9,504 nt of DNA from Rhodospirillales bacterium (GTDB taxonomy: Bacteria; Pseudomonadota; Alphaproteobacteria; MPNO01; UBA2964). Location: contig PBWY01000093.1 in the NCBI GenBank assembly GCA_002727395.1, positions 1-9,504 on the forward strand. Direction: 5' to 3'. Below, piece after piece: positions 1 to 6,396 of the stretch; the stretch's first letter is position 1, and each line of letters opens with the position of its first letter. A model generated the notes under the pieces. The model searched no databases, was not told where the DNA came from, and worked only from the letters and a program-made list of their open reading frames with translations. The position numbers and the translations under genes are program-made.

Positions 1-1116
1 ATACTCTATATGTTCTCCGGTGATTTTAATTGGACTAGCAACTTGGGGAACCTTACCGGCAACTGGGTGCTTTAATTCAATTTGCATTTTGCGGGCTTTG
101 ATCTGTGGGTGTTTAAACACTTGTTGCATGTTGTTTATTGGACCACAGGGAACTCCCTTTTTTTCTAATTCATCTATCCATTCTTGCCCCGTTTTCTGTT
201 TCATAAATTCTCTTATGATTGGTATTAATATTTCACGGTTTTCAACACGAGCCGCATTAGTTGAAAAACGTTCGTCATTAGCAAGTTCTCTTCTTCCGGC
301 CACCTCAACAAAACCACTAAACTGCCGATCATTACCTACTGCAACAATTAAATACATGTCAGCTGCTTCAAAAGCTTGATAAGGGACAATATTTGGATGA
401 GCATTACCCATTCGCGTAGGTACCTCACCTGTAACTAAGAAATTAAGGGCCTGGTTCGCCATTGTAGCCGTAGTGACATCGAGTAACGCCATGTCAATAT
501 GACAGCCCACACCAGTTTTTTCTCGACGATGTAATGCGCTTAGTGCTGCAATATTAGTGTAAAGACCCGTTAGAATATCAGTTAATGCAACGCCCACTTT
601 TTGGGGGCCTCCACCAAGGTTTCCATCAGGTTCACCAGTAACACTCATCAAACCACCCATTGCTTGAATTAAGAAGTCATATCCCGCACGGCTGCTGAAG
701 GGACCAGTCTGCCCAAAACCGGTGATAGAACAATAAATTATACCCGGATTAATTTTTTTTAAGTCCTCGTAGCTAAGACCATAACTCGCCAGACCTCCAA
801 CTTTGTAATTTTCAATTAGGACATCAGAGGTTTTTGCCAATCCTTTAAGAATTTCTTGCCCTTGTGGTTTTGATATATCTAAAGCAATGGATTTTTTTCC
901 TCGGTTAGTGGACAGAAAATAAGCCGATTCCTTAGTCTCCTGCCCCTCCTCATCCGTGATGAATGGCGGACCCCAAGTGCGAGTATCGTCACCTGTTCCG
1001 GGACGCTCTATTTTAATTACTTCTGCTCCAAGGTCCGCAAGTGTTTGAGCGGCCCATGGCCCCGCAAGAATACGGCTCATATCTAGAACGCGAATATGGG
1101 AAAGTGGTCCCGACAT
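1..1116 (-). CDS. CaiB/BaiF family (type III) CoA-transferase, C-terminus cut by window edge
   Basis: Type III CoA-transferases move CoA from one acyl-CoA to a carboxylic acid through an enzyme-bound aspartyl-CoA intermediate. Reading down from an ATG at 1116 gives 372 uninterrupted codons to the window edge. The family usually has about 390-410 residues, so only a short C-terminal tail is missing. Visible family features are an N-terminal RILAGPWAAQTLADLGAEV segment (residues 14-33), NRGKKSIALD (71-80), IENYKVGGL (101-109), ITGFGQTGP (131-139) and VGVALTD (174-180). D180 aligns with the catalytic Asp of formyl-CoA transferase. A GAAGGA ribosome binding site (1124-1129 on the plus strand) sits 7 bases before the ATG. 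It lies 101 bases downstream of gcdH on the same strand. Such a pairing suggests a SUGCT-like glutarate CoA-transferase, but that substrate is inferred from context; other dicarboxylates or carnitine-like acids remain possible. Confidence 0.93.
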   Translation of the reverse strand, partial: MSGPLSHIRVLDMSRILAGPWAAQTLADLGAEVIKIERPGTGDDTRTWGPPFITDEEGQETKESAYFLSTNRGKKSIALDISKPQGQEILKGLAKTSDVLIENYKVGGLASYGLSYEDLKKINPGIIYCSITGFGQTGPFSSRAGYDFLIQAMGGLMSVTGEPDGNLGGGPQKVGVALTDILTGLYTNIAALSALHRREKTGVGCHIDMALLDVTTATMANQALNFLVTGEVPTRMGNAHPNIVPYQAFEAADMYLIVAVGNDRQFSGFVEVAGRRELANDERFSTNAARVENREILIPIIREFMKQKTGQEWIDELEKKGVPCGPINNMQQVFKHPQIKARKMQIELKHPVAGKVPQVASPIKITGEHIEY

Positions 1117-1217
1117 ATTTATTTCCTTCATAAGGTCTGAAACTGACCTATCTTCTTGGCAAAGTAGGCTTCTATGAATTTATACCTAGAATAAGGTAAA
1201 AAAACTAAGTAAAAAAT

Positions 1218-2441
1218 TTATGAAAATGCCTGAATACCGGTCTGTGCACGACCCAAAATGAGTGCATGAATATCGTGTGTTCCCTCGTAGGTGATCACGG
1301 TTTCTAAATTCATCACATGACGGATAATATGATATTCGTCAACGATTCCATTGCCGCCGTGCATCTCGCGTGCGGTGCGTGCAATATCAAGAGCCTTTCC
1401 CGTGCAATGCCGCTTTAATAGTGAAATCGCCTCGGGCGCACATTTTCCTTCATCCATCAATTGAGCTAGCCTGAGACAGGATTGCAAAGAAACTGTGATT
1501 TCTGTTTGCATATCAGCTAATTTTTTCTGAACGAGTTGGTTTGCTGCTAATGGACGACCAAATTGAGTGCGCTCCATGGTGTAAGAATGTGCTCCATGCC
1601 AGCAAAACTCTGCCGCACCTAATACTCCCCAAGCAATACCAAACCTAGCATTGTTCAAACAACCAAATGGTCCGCCGAGGCCACGGGCATTAGGCAATCG
1701 ATTTTCTTCTGGGACAAATACATCGTCCATTACCACTTCTCCCGTAATTGACGCCCTCAAGGAAAATTTTCCTTCTATTTTAGGGGATGTTAGTCCCTTC
1801 ATTCCCTTTTCAAGAATAAAGCCTCCTATTATTCCTTCATCGTCTTTAGCCCAAACAATAAATATATCGGCTATGGGGGCATTTGATATCCACATTTTTG
1901 AACCCTTAACAATGTAGCCCCCATCAACAGACGCAGCACGAGTATTCATGCTACTCGGATCCGATCCATGGTCAGGTTCCGTAAGACCGAAACAACCCAC
2001 ATATTCTCCTGTCGCAAGTTTAGGAAGGTATTTTTTTCTTTGCTCTTCGGTTCCGTATGCATAAATCGGCCACATCACAAGGCTACTCTGTACCGAGAGT
2101 GACGATCGATAAGCTGAGTCTACACGCTCAATCTCACGTGCAAGTAAACCGTAACAAACATAATTAACTCCGGCACATCCGTATTCAGGATCAATAGTAG
2201 AACCTAAAAACCCTAATTCGCCCATTTCATTCATAATCTCACGGTCGAAACTCTCATTCCTATTGGCCTCAAGTATTCTGGAAAGTAATTTTTCCTGCGC
2301 GTAATCACGAGCTGTATCCCTCACGAGCTTTTCCTCCTCGGAAAGCTGATCTTCAAAGAGCAACGGGTCTTCCCAATTAAACTTGGACCATTTGTTTAAT
2401 TTTAATTTAGGATCTGGATTTTCAACCGCAGGGCTGGACAT
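1218..2441 (-). CDS. gcdH: Glutaryl-CoA dehydrogenase
   Basis: This FAD enzyme oxidises and decarboxylates glutaryl-CoA to crotonyl-CoA in lysine, tryptophan and benzoyl-CoA breakdown, passing electrons to electron-transfer flavoprotein. The 407-residue product is full length and closely resembles the human and bacterial enzymes throughout. It has FNWEDPL near the N-terminus (21-27), the substrate-pocket segment YRSSLSVQSS (111-120, R112 matching the human active-site Arg), FAD/acyl-binding FGLTEPDHGSDPSS (151-164), WISN (184-187), GGPFGCLNNARFGIAWG (256-272) and the C-terminal ITYEGTHDIHALILGR (383-398). E386 is the catalytic base expected in this family. No signal peptide is seen. The ATG at 2441 is preceded only by a weak GAGAG/TAGG stretch. 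It lies 84 bases after the small upstream gene, enough room for its own promoter. The neighbouring CoA-transferase probably supplies glutaryl-CoA. The identity is very secure. Confidence 0.97.
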   Translation of the reverse strand: MSSPAVENPDPKLKLNKWSKFNWEDPLLFEDQLSEEEKLVRDTARDYAQEKLLSRILEANRNESFDREIMNEMGELGFLGSTIDPEYGCAGVNYVCYGLLAREIERVDSAYRSSLSVQSSLVMWPIYAYGTEEQRKKYLPKLATGEYVGCFGLTEPDHGSDPSSMNTRAASVDGGYIVKGSKMWISNAPIADIFIVWAKDDEGIIGGFILEKGMKGLTSPKIEGKFSLRASITGEVVMDDVFVPEENRLPNARGLGGPFGCLNNARFGIAWGVLGAAEFCWHGAHSYTMERTQFGRPLAANQLVQKKLADMQTEITVSLQSCLRLAQLMDEGKCAPEAISLLKRHCTGKALDIARTAREMHGGNGIVDEYHIIRHVMNLETVITYEGTHDIHALILGRAQTGIQAFS

Positions 2442-2481
2442 TACCTATCTCTCAAATCTTGTTTCAGGTATGGTGGCACGG

Positions 2482-2509
2482 ATCATACGCAATTAGCGCC
2501 TGCATACAA
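2482..2509 (-). promoter_or_regulatory. Possible promoter for gcdH
   Basis: On the minus strand, TTGTAT (2504-2509) and TATGAT (2482-2487, five of six matches to TATAAT) are separated by 16 bases, about 40 bases before the gcdH ATG. The -35 element matches only three of six consensus bases. The element falls in the 84-base gap between the 99-residue gene and gcdH, where an internal promoter would let gcdH and the CoA-transferase be expressed apart from the amidohydrolase unit. This is pattern matching only. Confidence 0.3.
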
Positions 2510-2525
2510 GACTTCCAGTAAATCT

Positions 2526-2825
2526 TTAATCAGAATGAGGCCTCGACATCCACATTGCTAAATCGAATGTGTTAAGATCAGCAGCACGCATCATTTCAGC
2601 AATGGCGACTACAGCTTCGGTCGCAGTTACCATGTCTTCTGGTCGAAAGGGCGGAAAGTAGTCGTCTTCTTCGGTTAGTTTACGGCAATATAATTTTGCC
2701 CCTGCTGTGAGAAGCTTTTGAACAGTTTCCGAGGAAACTTGTTCTACCTCTCCGTCATTTAGTGCCTCATTCGCTGCGTCAAATGCTGCAATTGCCGATG
2801 CAGTGAGATCATCAAGTGACGACAT
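2526..2825 (-). CDS. Small protein of unknown function coupled to the Rieske ferredoxin
   Basis: I do not recognise this 99-residue protein. It is acidic and probably mostly helical: an Ala-rich first half (SAIAAFDAANEALND, residues 10-24), then ETVQKLLTAGAKLYCRKL (33-50), an EEDDYFPPF stretch (52-60), and a C-terminal segment TATEAVVAIAEMMRAADL (67-84) ending DLAMWMSRPHSD. There is a single Cys (47), and no transmembrane segment or known motif. Reality is supported by tight packing: its ATG overlaps the last 14 bases of the ferredoxin gene, and a GGGGA ribosome binding site (2831-2835) sits inside that gene. This arrangement suggests translational coupling and a shared job with the amidohydrolase and ferredoxin, perhaps as an accessory subunit. 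That role is inference only. Confidence 0.8.
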   Translation of the reverse strand: MSSLDDLTASAIAAFDAANEALNDGEVEQVSSETVQKLLTAGAKLYCRKLTEEDDYFPPFRPEDMVTATEAVVAIAEMMRAADLNTFDLAMWMSRPHSD

Positions 2826-3177
2826 AAATTTCCCCGTTTTTCACTTTAATATCAAAAGCGCGCAGCCGCGCGTTCTTATATCCTGGGTGTATTCCGGTCT
2901 TTAAATTAAATTCATAACCGTGCCATGGACAAACAATATGAACGTCTTCTTCTGACCAAGCTAGCCCTTGGCTAGTCTTATCCTCTGCGATCAACTCCAC
3001 GACACGGTTTAGTATCCGCCCCTGGCAAACAGGTCCCCCTTGGTGAACACACTTGTTTTCATAGGCGTAGAATTCTCCATCAACGAAAAACACACCAATT
3101 TCAAGGTCACCGTGGACAATGACTTTTCGACCTCGATCCTCAAACTCCTCCTCACAGCCTACATATACATCCACCAT
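2812..3177 (-). CDS. Rieske [2Fe-2S] ferredoxin-like protein
   Basis: This 121-residue soluble protein carries the two Rieske cluster motifs: C43-x-H45 in NKCVHQGGPV and C83-x2-H86 in CPWHGYEF, followed by NLKTG. These give two Cys and two His ligands for a [2Fe-2S] cluster, so the protein is an electron carrier. The 37 residues between H45 and C83 are more than the roughly 15-17 typical of dioxygenase ferredoxins; the extra stretch is charged (ELIAEDKTSQGLAWSEED, 61-78). There is no signal peptide or membrane anchor, which argues against a cytochrome bc1 Rieske subunit. AAGGAG (3185-3190) precedes the ATG and overlaps the stop region of the amidohydrolase 11 bases upstream. No Rieske oxygenase or reductase gene is in the window, so its electron partner is unknown; the amidohydrolase and 99-residue protein are its likely functional companions. 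Confidence 0.93.
   Translation of the reverse strand: MVDVYVGCEEEFEDRGRKVIVHGDLEIGVFFVDGEFYAYENKCVHQGGPVCQGRILNRVVELIAEDKTSQGLAWSEEDVHIVCPWHGYEFNLKTGIHPGYKNARLRAFDIKVKNGEIYVVT
2831..2835 (-). promoter_or_regulatory. Ribosome binding site inside the ferredoxin gene for the 99-residue ORF
   Basis: GGGGA on the minus strand lies five bases before the ATG at 2825, within the last codons of the ferredoxin gene. It fixes the start of the small ORF and supports coupled translation of the overlapping pair. Confidence 0.6.
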
Positions 3178-3188
3178 TATCGTTCTCC

Positions 3189-4409
3189 TTAAGCTGCTTT
3201 TGAATTTTTGGTCTCAATTCCAAAAAGTTTTACCGCGTTTTCACCTAAAATGTTTCGTTTCGCTTTCTCGTCTAGAAAGGGAAGGTCATATATTGTGCTT
3301 GGTGGATTAAAGTCCCAATGAGGCCAATCTGACGCATACAATAATTGGGTTTCCGCCTTTATTGCTTTAAATGTTTCCTCGGTTAACGCCATATTCGAAG
3401 TCTCGATTGGCTGGCATGTATAATACATATCCGCCATGTATTCACTCGGTAACTTTTTAAGTAATGGTGCTTCTGAGGGACGCATAAGATATTCAGAATC
3501 TAGCCGTTGCATCAAGAAAGCTAACCATGCCAAACCGGACTCTATCCAAATTACATCAAGTTTTGGAAAACGTTCTTGCATCCCATGAATAATCCAATTG
3601 GTCATGTGCACAATATTACAAAGTACAAATGAAATTGCATGCATCGAGATAAACAAATCAAGTTGTTTCATCCAGTCATCACCCCATGTCAGCCCCGCAT
3701 GAAATGCAAGTGGAAGCCCGCGTTCTTCCAGTTCCTTATAAATAGGAATAAATTGATTATGATGAACTGGTTTATAGCGCACCGCAGTAATCATAAACCC
3801 GGAGACATTAGGATTTTCACCAAACTCCTTAATAATCTTAAGACACATATCCGGTTCGGAAATAGGCAAATAAAGCAGGGTCTTGACCCGATCATCTGAA
3901 GGAAGAATACGCTCACAGACCCAGCGATTATATGCAAGAGCCAAATGAGCTTCGACCCTCGGTTGGGGGTGTGTTCCGAGTTGTAGAAGGTTTCCCGGAA
4001 ATAAGATTTGATGATCTAGGCCCATCGCATCCATTGAACGTCTAATAAGGGTCACATCGCGATGGTTAGAAGTATCTTCAACAGCTTCTTCAATTTTTGT
4101 TTGATGTGGTACCCGTCCACCGATATCTTGGTAACGTAAACCGGGCATGGCGTTGGATAGTCCAGGAGCTCCACCGGTCCGCGATTGAAACTCTTTTCCA
4201 TAATGCTTTAAGATAGGGTCATCAATGTATTCAACAACCTCTCTCCAGGAGCTCATTTCTGAATGGTGCGCGTCAACGTCAACAATAGTCCAATGATTAA
4301 AACCTTTTTCACGCTGATATTTGGTCTCTCGTGCTAAAATATCACGTGTATCTGTTTTTGTTGTAATTTCCTGCGGGAGTTCTCTTGTTTGCTCCAGTCC
4401 ACTATCCAT
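3189..4409 (-). CDS. Amidohydrolase-related (Amidohydro_2/COG2159) metal-dependent hydrolase or decarboxylase
   Basis: This 406-residue TIM-barrel enzyme belongs to the amidohydrolase superfamily branch that includes ACMSD, gamma-resorcylate decarboxylase and LigW/LigY. A roughly 40-residue leader precedes the first strand motif VDVDAHHSE (43-51), which fits the D-x-D-x-H-x2-E form of this branch rather than plain HxH. Other likely metal or active-site positions are H237 in PLAFHAGLTW, H268 in NIVHMTNW, E290 in VIWIESGLAW, and D361/H364 in YASDWPHWDF. The C-terminal ILGENAVKLFGI (387-398) is the usual closing helix. The ATG has a strong GGAGGTG ribosome binding site. It heads the minus-strand cluster and is followed 11 bases later by the Rieske ferredoxin. 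Substrate and reaction (C-N or C-C hydrolysis, or decarboxylation) cannot be told from sequence. An aromatic or cyclic carboxylate is plausible. Confidence 0.92.
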   Translation of the reverse strand: MDSGLEQTRELPQEITTKTDTRDILARETKYQREKGFNHWTIVDVDAHHSEMSSWREVVEYIDDPILKHYGKEFQSRTGGAPGLSNAMPGLRYQDIGGRVPHQTKIEEAVEDTSNHRDVTLIRRSMDAMGLDHQILFPGNLLQLGTHPQPRVEAHLALAYNRWVCERILPSDDRVKTLLYLPISEPDMCLKIIKEFGENPNVSGFMITAVRYKPVHHNQFIPIYKELEERGLPLAFHAGLTWGDDWMKQLDLFISMHAISFVLCNIVHMTNWIIHGMQERFPKLDVIWIESGLAWLAFLMQRLDSEYLMRPSEAPLLKKLPSEYMADMYYTCQPIETSNMALTEETFKAIKAETQLLYASDWPHWDFNPPSTIYDLPFLDEKAKRNILGENAVKLFGIETKNSKAA

Positions 4410-4413
4410 AATT

Positions 4414-4420
4414 CACCTCC
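4414..4420 (-). promoter_or_regulatory. Strong ribosome binding site for the amidohydrolase
   Basis: GGAGGTG on the minus strand lies four bases before the ATG at 4409. It is one of the strongest Shine-Dalgarno matches in the window and fixes this start. Confidence 0.75.
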
Positions 4421-4462
4421 GGATAAAACTAAAACTCGAATTAAAGAAATTTTGTATTTTTT

Positions 4463-4490
4463 ATGATAAACCAAACTTCATCAATCACAA
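4463..4490 (-). promoter_or_regulatory. Possible promoter for the amidohydrolase cluster
   Basis: On the minus strand, TTGTGA (4485-4490, four of six) and TATCAT (4463-4468, five of six) are separated by 16 bases in the 108-base divergent gap between the amidohydrolase and the SnoaL-like gene. It would give a leader of about 45 bases before the ATG. No clear partner promoter for the plus strand was found in the gap; the best guess there is TATGAT (4462-4467) without a convincing -35. No obvious operator dyad is seen. Confidence 0.35.
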
Positions 4491-4517
4491 AGCGAGATTA
4501 AGGAATTATTTTAAGAT

Positions 4518-5015
4518 ATGTCAGAACAACAAATTGATGCCAATCGTTTATTGGTAAATAGATTTTATCATGAATTTTTCAACAAAAACCAATTCGCAAT
4601 TGCTGAAGAACTCCTGGCCGAAGAAATCACCTTTCATGGTGCTCTAGGAAAACAAACCCAAGGTATTGATCAGTTAATTAATTATATCAAAGAAATTAAA
4701 AATACATTCCCAGATTTACAGTGTAGCGTAGAAGACCTAATAGCAGAGGAACAAAAAGTTGCCGCCTGTCTTACATACAAGGGTACACAAGAGGGCACAA
4801 TCTTTGGGATAGAACCACAAGGATCTGCCGTTAATTTTGTTGGTGTTTGCATTTTTATTGTTCGGGCCGACTTAATTACCCATGCTTGGGAACTCGGGGA
4901 CCGTCTGACTGTTTTTCAACAACTAACTCAACCTGAGTTAGAAGAGAGCATTTTAGATATGGATGGGCCTCCAAAAAGCTCTGGAGGAACGGAGGTTCCG
5001 GAGTGGAATGAGTGA
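4518..5015 (+). CDS. SnoaL-like (ester cyclase/NTF2-fold) protein
   Basis: This 165-residue protein has the layout of the SnoaL-like polyketide cyclase group, small alpha+beta-barrel proteins that act as cyclases, isomerases, hydrolases or simple ligand binders. The N-terminal helix region LLVNRFYHEFFNKNQFAIAE (11-30) leads into LLAEEITFHG (32-41). The core FPDLQCSVEDLIAEEQKVAA (64-83), then YKGTQEGTIFGIEPQG (87-102), and the late motif ITHAWELGDRLTVFQQL (120-136) are all typical of the family. A loose, charged tail (GPPKSSGGTEVPEWNE, 150-165) follows. The ATG has only a distant AAGGA about 14 bases upstream, so translation may be modest. It is divergent from the amidohydrolase and lies 70 bases upstream of the VOC gene on the same strand, so the two are likely co-transcribed. 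The substrate is unknown. Confidence 0.87.
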   Translation: MSEQQIDANRLLVNRFYHEFFNKNQFAIAEELLAEEITFHGALGKQTQGIDQLINYIKEIKNTFPDLQCSVEDLIAEEQKVAACLTYKGTQEGTIFGIEPQGSAVNFVGVCIFIVRADLITHAWELGDRLTVFQQLTQPELEESILDMDGPPKSSGGTEVPEWNE

Positions 5016-5085
5016 ACCAAATGGACACCACTGAAACAATTCAATAGACTGAATTTTAACCTAAAACTTTAAATTTGGAGCATAA

Positions 5086-5487
5086 ATGATAAAAACTAAG
5101 GGAGTTTGTCATTTTACAATTGCCGTGACAGATACTCAAATAAGTACTGCATTCTATACCAACATATTGGGCCTAAAACTTCTCAATGCAAACCATGATC
5201 GTGGTATGGTATTTTTGGATTCCGCTGGAGATTGCATAGTTTTAATGAAAACTAACACTACAATTGCACCGGTAAGACAGCGTGATGCACACCATGCGTT
5301 TCATGTAGATTCGGATGACTTTGAATCAGTCGTTCAGGAACTTAAAGATAAAGAAATCGAAATTTTACTTGAAGATGAACGTAAAGATAAAGCAGTCGTT
5401 ACAGGTCGAAGCGTCTACATTCCTGACCCGGATGGAAACGTCATAGAATTAGTGGACATGTATTCTTATGCAGGCTCAAGTGCCTAA
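5086..5487 (+). CDS. VOC family (glyoxalase/bleomycin-resistance/extradiol dioxygenase fold) protein
   Basis: This 133-residue protein contains one complete vicinal oxygen chelate domain made of two beta-alpha-beta3 modules. The first begins GVCHFTIAVTD (6-16), with H9 as a likely metal ligand, then AFYTNILGLKLL (22-33). The second has HHAFHVDSDDFESVVQEL (69-86), with H70 or H73 as ligand, and ends with IPDPDGNVIELVD (112-124), where E121 is the last ligand. Single-domain VOC proteins include lyases, isomerases, dioxygenases and antibiotic-binding proteins, and usually act as dimers. The ATG is preceded by TGGAG (5076-5080). It follows the SnoaL-like gene and ends at a stop codon that overlaps the stop of the convergent PhyH gene. 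A specific substrate cannot be assigned. Confidence 0.9.
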   Translation: MIKTKGVCHFTIAVTDTQISTAFYTNILGLKLLNANHDRGMVFLDSAGDCIVLMKTNTTIAPVRQRDAHHAFHVDSDDFESVVQELKDKEIEILLEDERKDKAVVTGRSVYIPDPDGNVIELVDMYSYAGSSA

Positions 5488-6308
5488 ATTATTGCTTTCG
5501 TAATTAATTTAGTCGTATCGGGGTCGCGATATGCATTTTGAACCGCTCTCAGTTCATTTAAACCTACCGGATCAAGATCAAAAGCTGGTTCTTTGTTCAA
5601 TTTCCAATGGCCGGGTTTGTTTTCACCTGCTATTAAAACTCCGGTATTAGGACCGGCTAGAGGCTTTGCTTCTGTGGGAACGCATGCAAAGGAAATCCCA
5701 AGTCGTCGACTATTGGTTTTATTAGGTGCCGAACCATGCACTAGCAGCTCATGATGAATTGAAAATTGTCCCGCACGAAGAGGCATATCGACAGACTTTC
5801 TCACGTCAACCTTTGATACGCTCTGCCCCCTAGAAAGAATATTATCTTTATCAAAGCATTCTTCATGAGGAAGAATTTCTTTATGACTGCCGGGAATACA
5901 ACGAATGTTGCCTTTTTCAGGAGTTGAATCCGTTAAACCAATCCATGCAGTAGCTCCTACGTTTCGATCAAAAAGGTTATAGGCACCATCCTGATGCCAC
6001 GACACAAATGTGTCCGTTCCTGGACGTTTTGACCAAACCCCTGATAAGAACAAGAGGACATTAGGCCCTATACAATCTTGCAATGCCCCAGAAATTTTTG
6101 GATGACGAGCTAAGTCAATCATCCATTTAAATGCCAAAACAGCGCGAACGCGTATATTGACACTAACATCCTCTTTGAATTCCTTCTCGTAGCTTTCAAT
6201 TGAACGGTAGTGCTCCATCGCTTGGTTTATAGAAATACAATCAAGCGGAGAGATAAACCCGTCCCTTCGGTATGCTTTAAGCTGTTTATTACTCAAAACC
6301 CTTGGCAA
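5484..6308 (-). CDS. Phytanoyl-CoA dioxygenase (PhyH) family Fe(II)/2-oxoglutarate oxygenase
   Basis: This 274-residue protein belongs to the PhyH family of Fe(II)- and 2-oxoglutarate-dependent hydroxylases. The iron triad is visible: H105-x-D107 in SWHQDGAY and the distal H191 in LLVHGSAPN. R201 or R202 in NSRRLGISF should bind 2-oxoglutarate. Other family marks are AWIGLTDSTPEKGNIRCIPGSHKEILPH (121-148), FDKDNILSRGQ (152-162) and GQFSIHHE (180-187). Length is normal for bacterial members, which act on acyl-CoAs, phosphonates such as 2-aminoethylphosphonate (PhnY), ectoine and other small molecules. The start is TTG: an in-frame TAG lies four codons upstream, overlapping the AGGAG ribosome binding site, and the first in-frame ATG is codon 31. 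The gene overlaps the convergent VOC gene by four bases. Its substrate is unknown; an HD oxygenase-like gene 2.4 kb away makes a phosphonate worth testing. Confidence 0.92.
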   Translation of the reverse strand: MPRVLSNKQLKAYRRDGFISPLDCISINQAMEHYRSIESYEKEFKEDVSVNIRVRAVLAFKWMIDLARHPKISGALQDCIGPNVLLFLSGVWSKRPGTDTFVSWHQDGAYNLFDRNVGATAWIGLTDSTPEKGNIRCIPGSHKEILPHEECFDKDNILSRGQSVSKVDVRKSVDMPLRAGQFSIHHELLVHGSAPNKTNSRRLGISFACVPTEAKPLAGPNTGVLIAGENKPGHWKLNKEPAFDLDPVGLNELRAVQNAYRDPDTTKLITKAII

Positions 6309-6314
6309 ACTGCA

Positions 6315-6319
6315 CTCCT
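6315..6319 (-). promoter_or_regulatory. Ribosome binding site that decides the TTG start of the PhyH gene
   Basis: AGGAG on the minus strand lies six bases before the TTG at 6308. The in-frame TAG partly overlaps it, so no longer reading is possible. This makes TTG the best start. Confidence 0.65.
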
Positions 6320-6396
6320 ATGTTCTTAAAAATTTTAATTCAACAAGTAGTTGTTTTGGATAGGAAACTAAATTGATGATCTAACCCTTCTATATA

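Noticed and set aside
20..379. Plus-strand open frame of 119 codons
   Set aside because: It lies antisense to the clear CoA-transferase coding frame, has no recognisable domain and no ribosome binding site; a shadow frame.
1133..1149. AGGTC/GACCT hairpin in the leader of the CoA-transferase gene
   Set aside because: Only a 5-bp stem with a 7-base loop and no wider conserved structure; not enough to call a riboswitch or attenuator.
1183..1198. TACCT/AGGTA dyad downstream of gcdH near T/A runs
   Set aside because: On the minus strand the T runs come before the stem, not after it, so it does not work as an intrinsic terminator for gcdH.
1651..1917. Plus-strand open frame antisense to gcdH
   Set aside because: Fully inside the well-conserved GcdH coding sequence; composition of a shadow frame.
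3639..3899. Plus-strand open frame antisense to the amidohydrolase, and others at 3119-3310 and 4321-4557
   Set aside because: They overlap strongly supported minus-strand genes and show no domain, start signal or coding character of their own.
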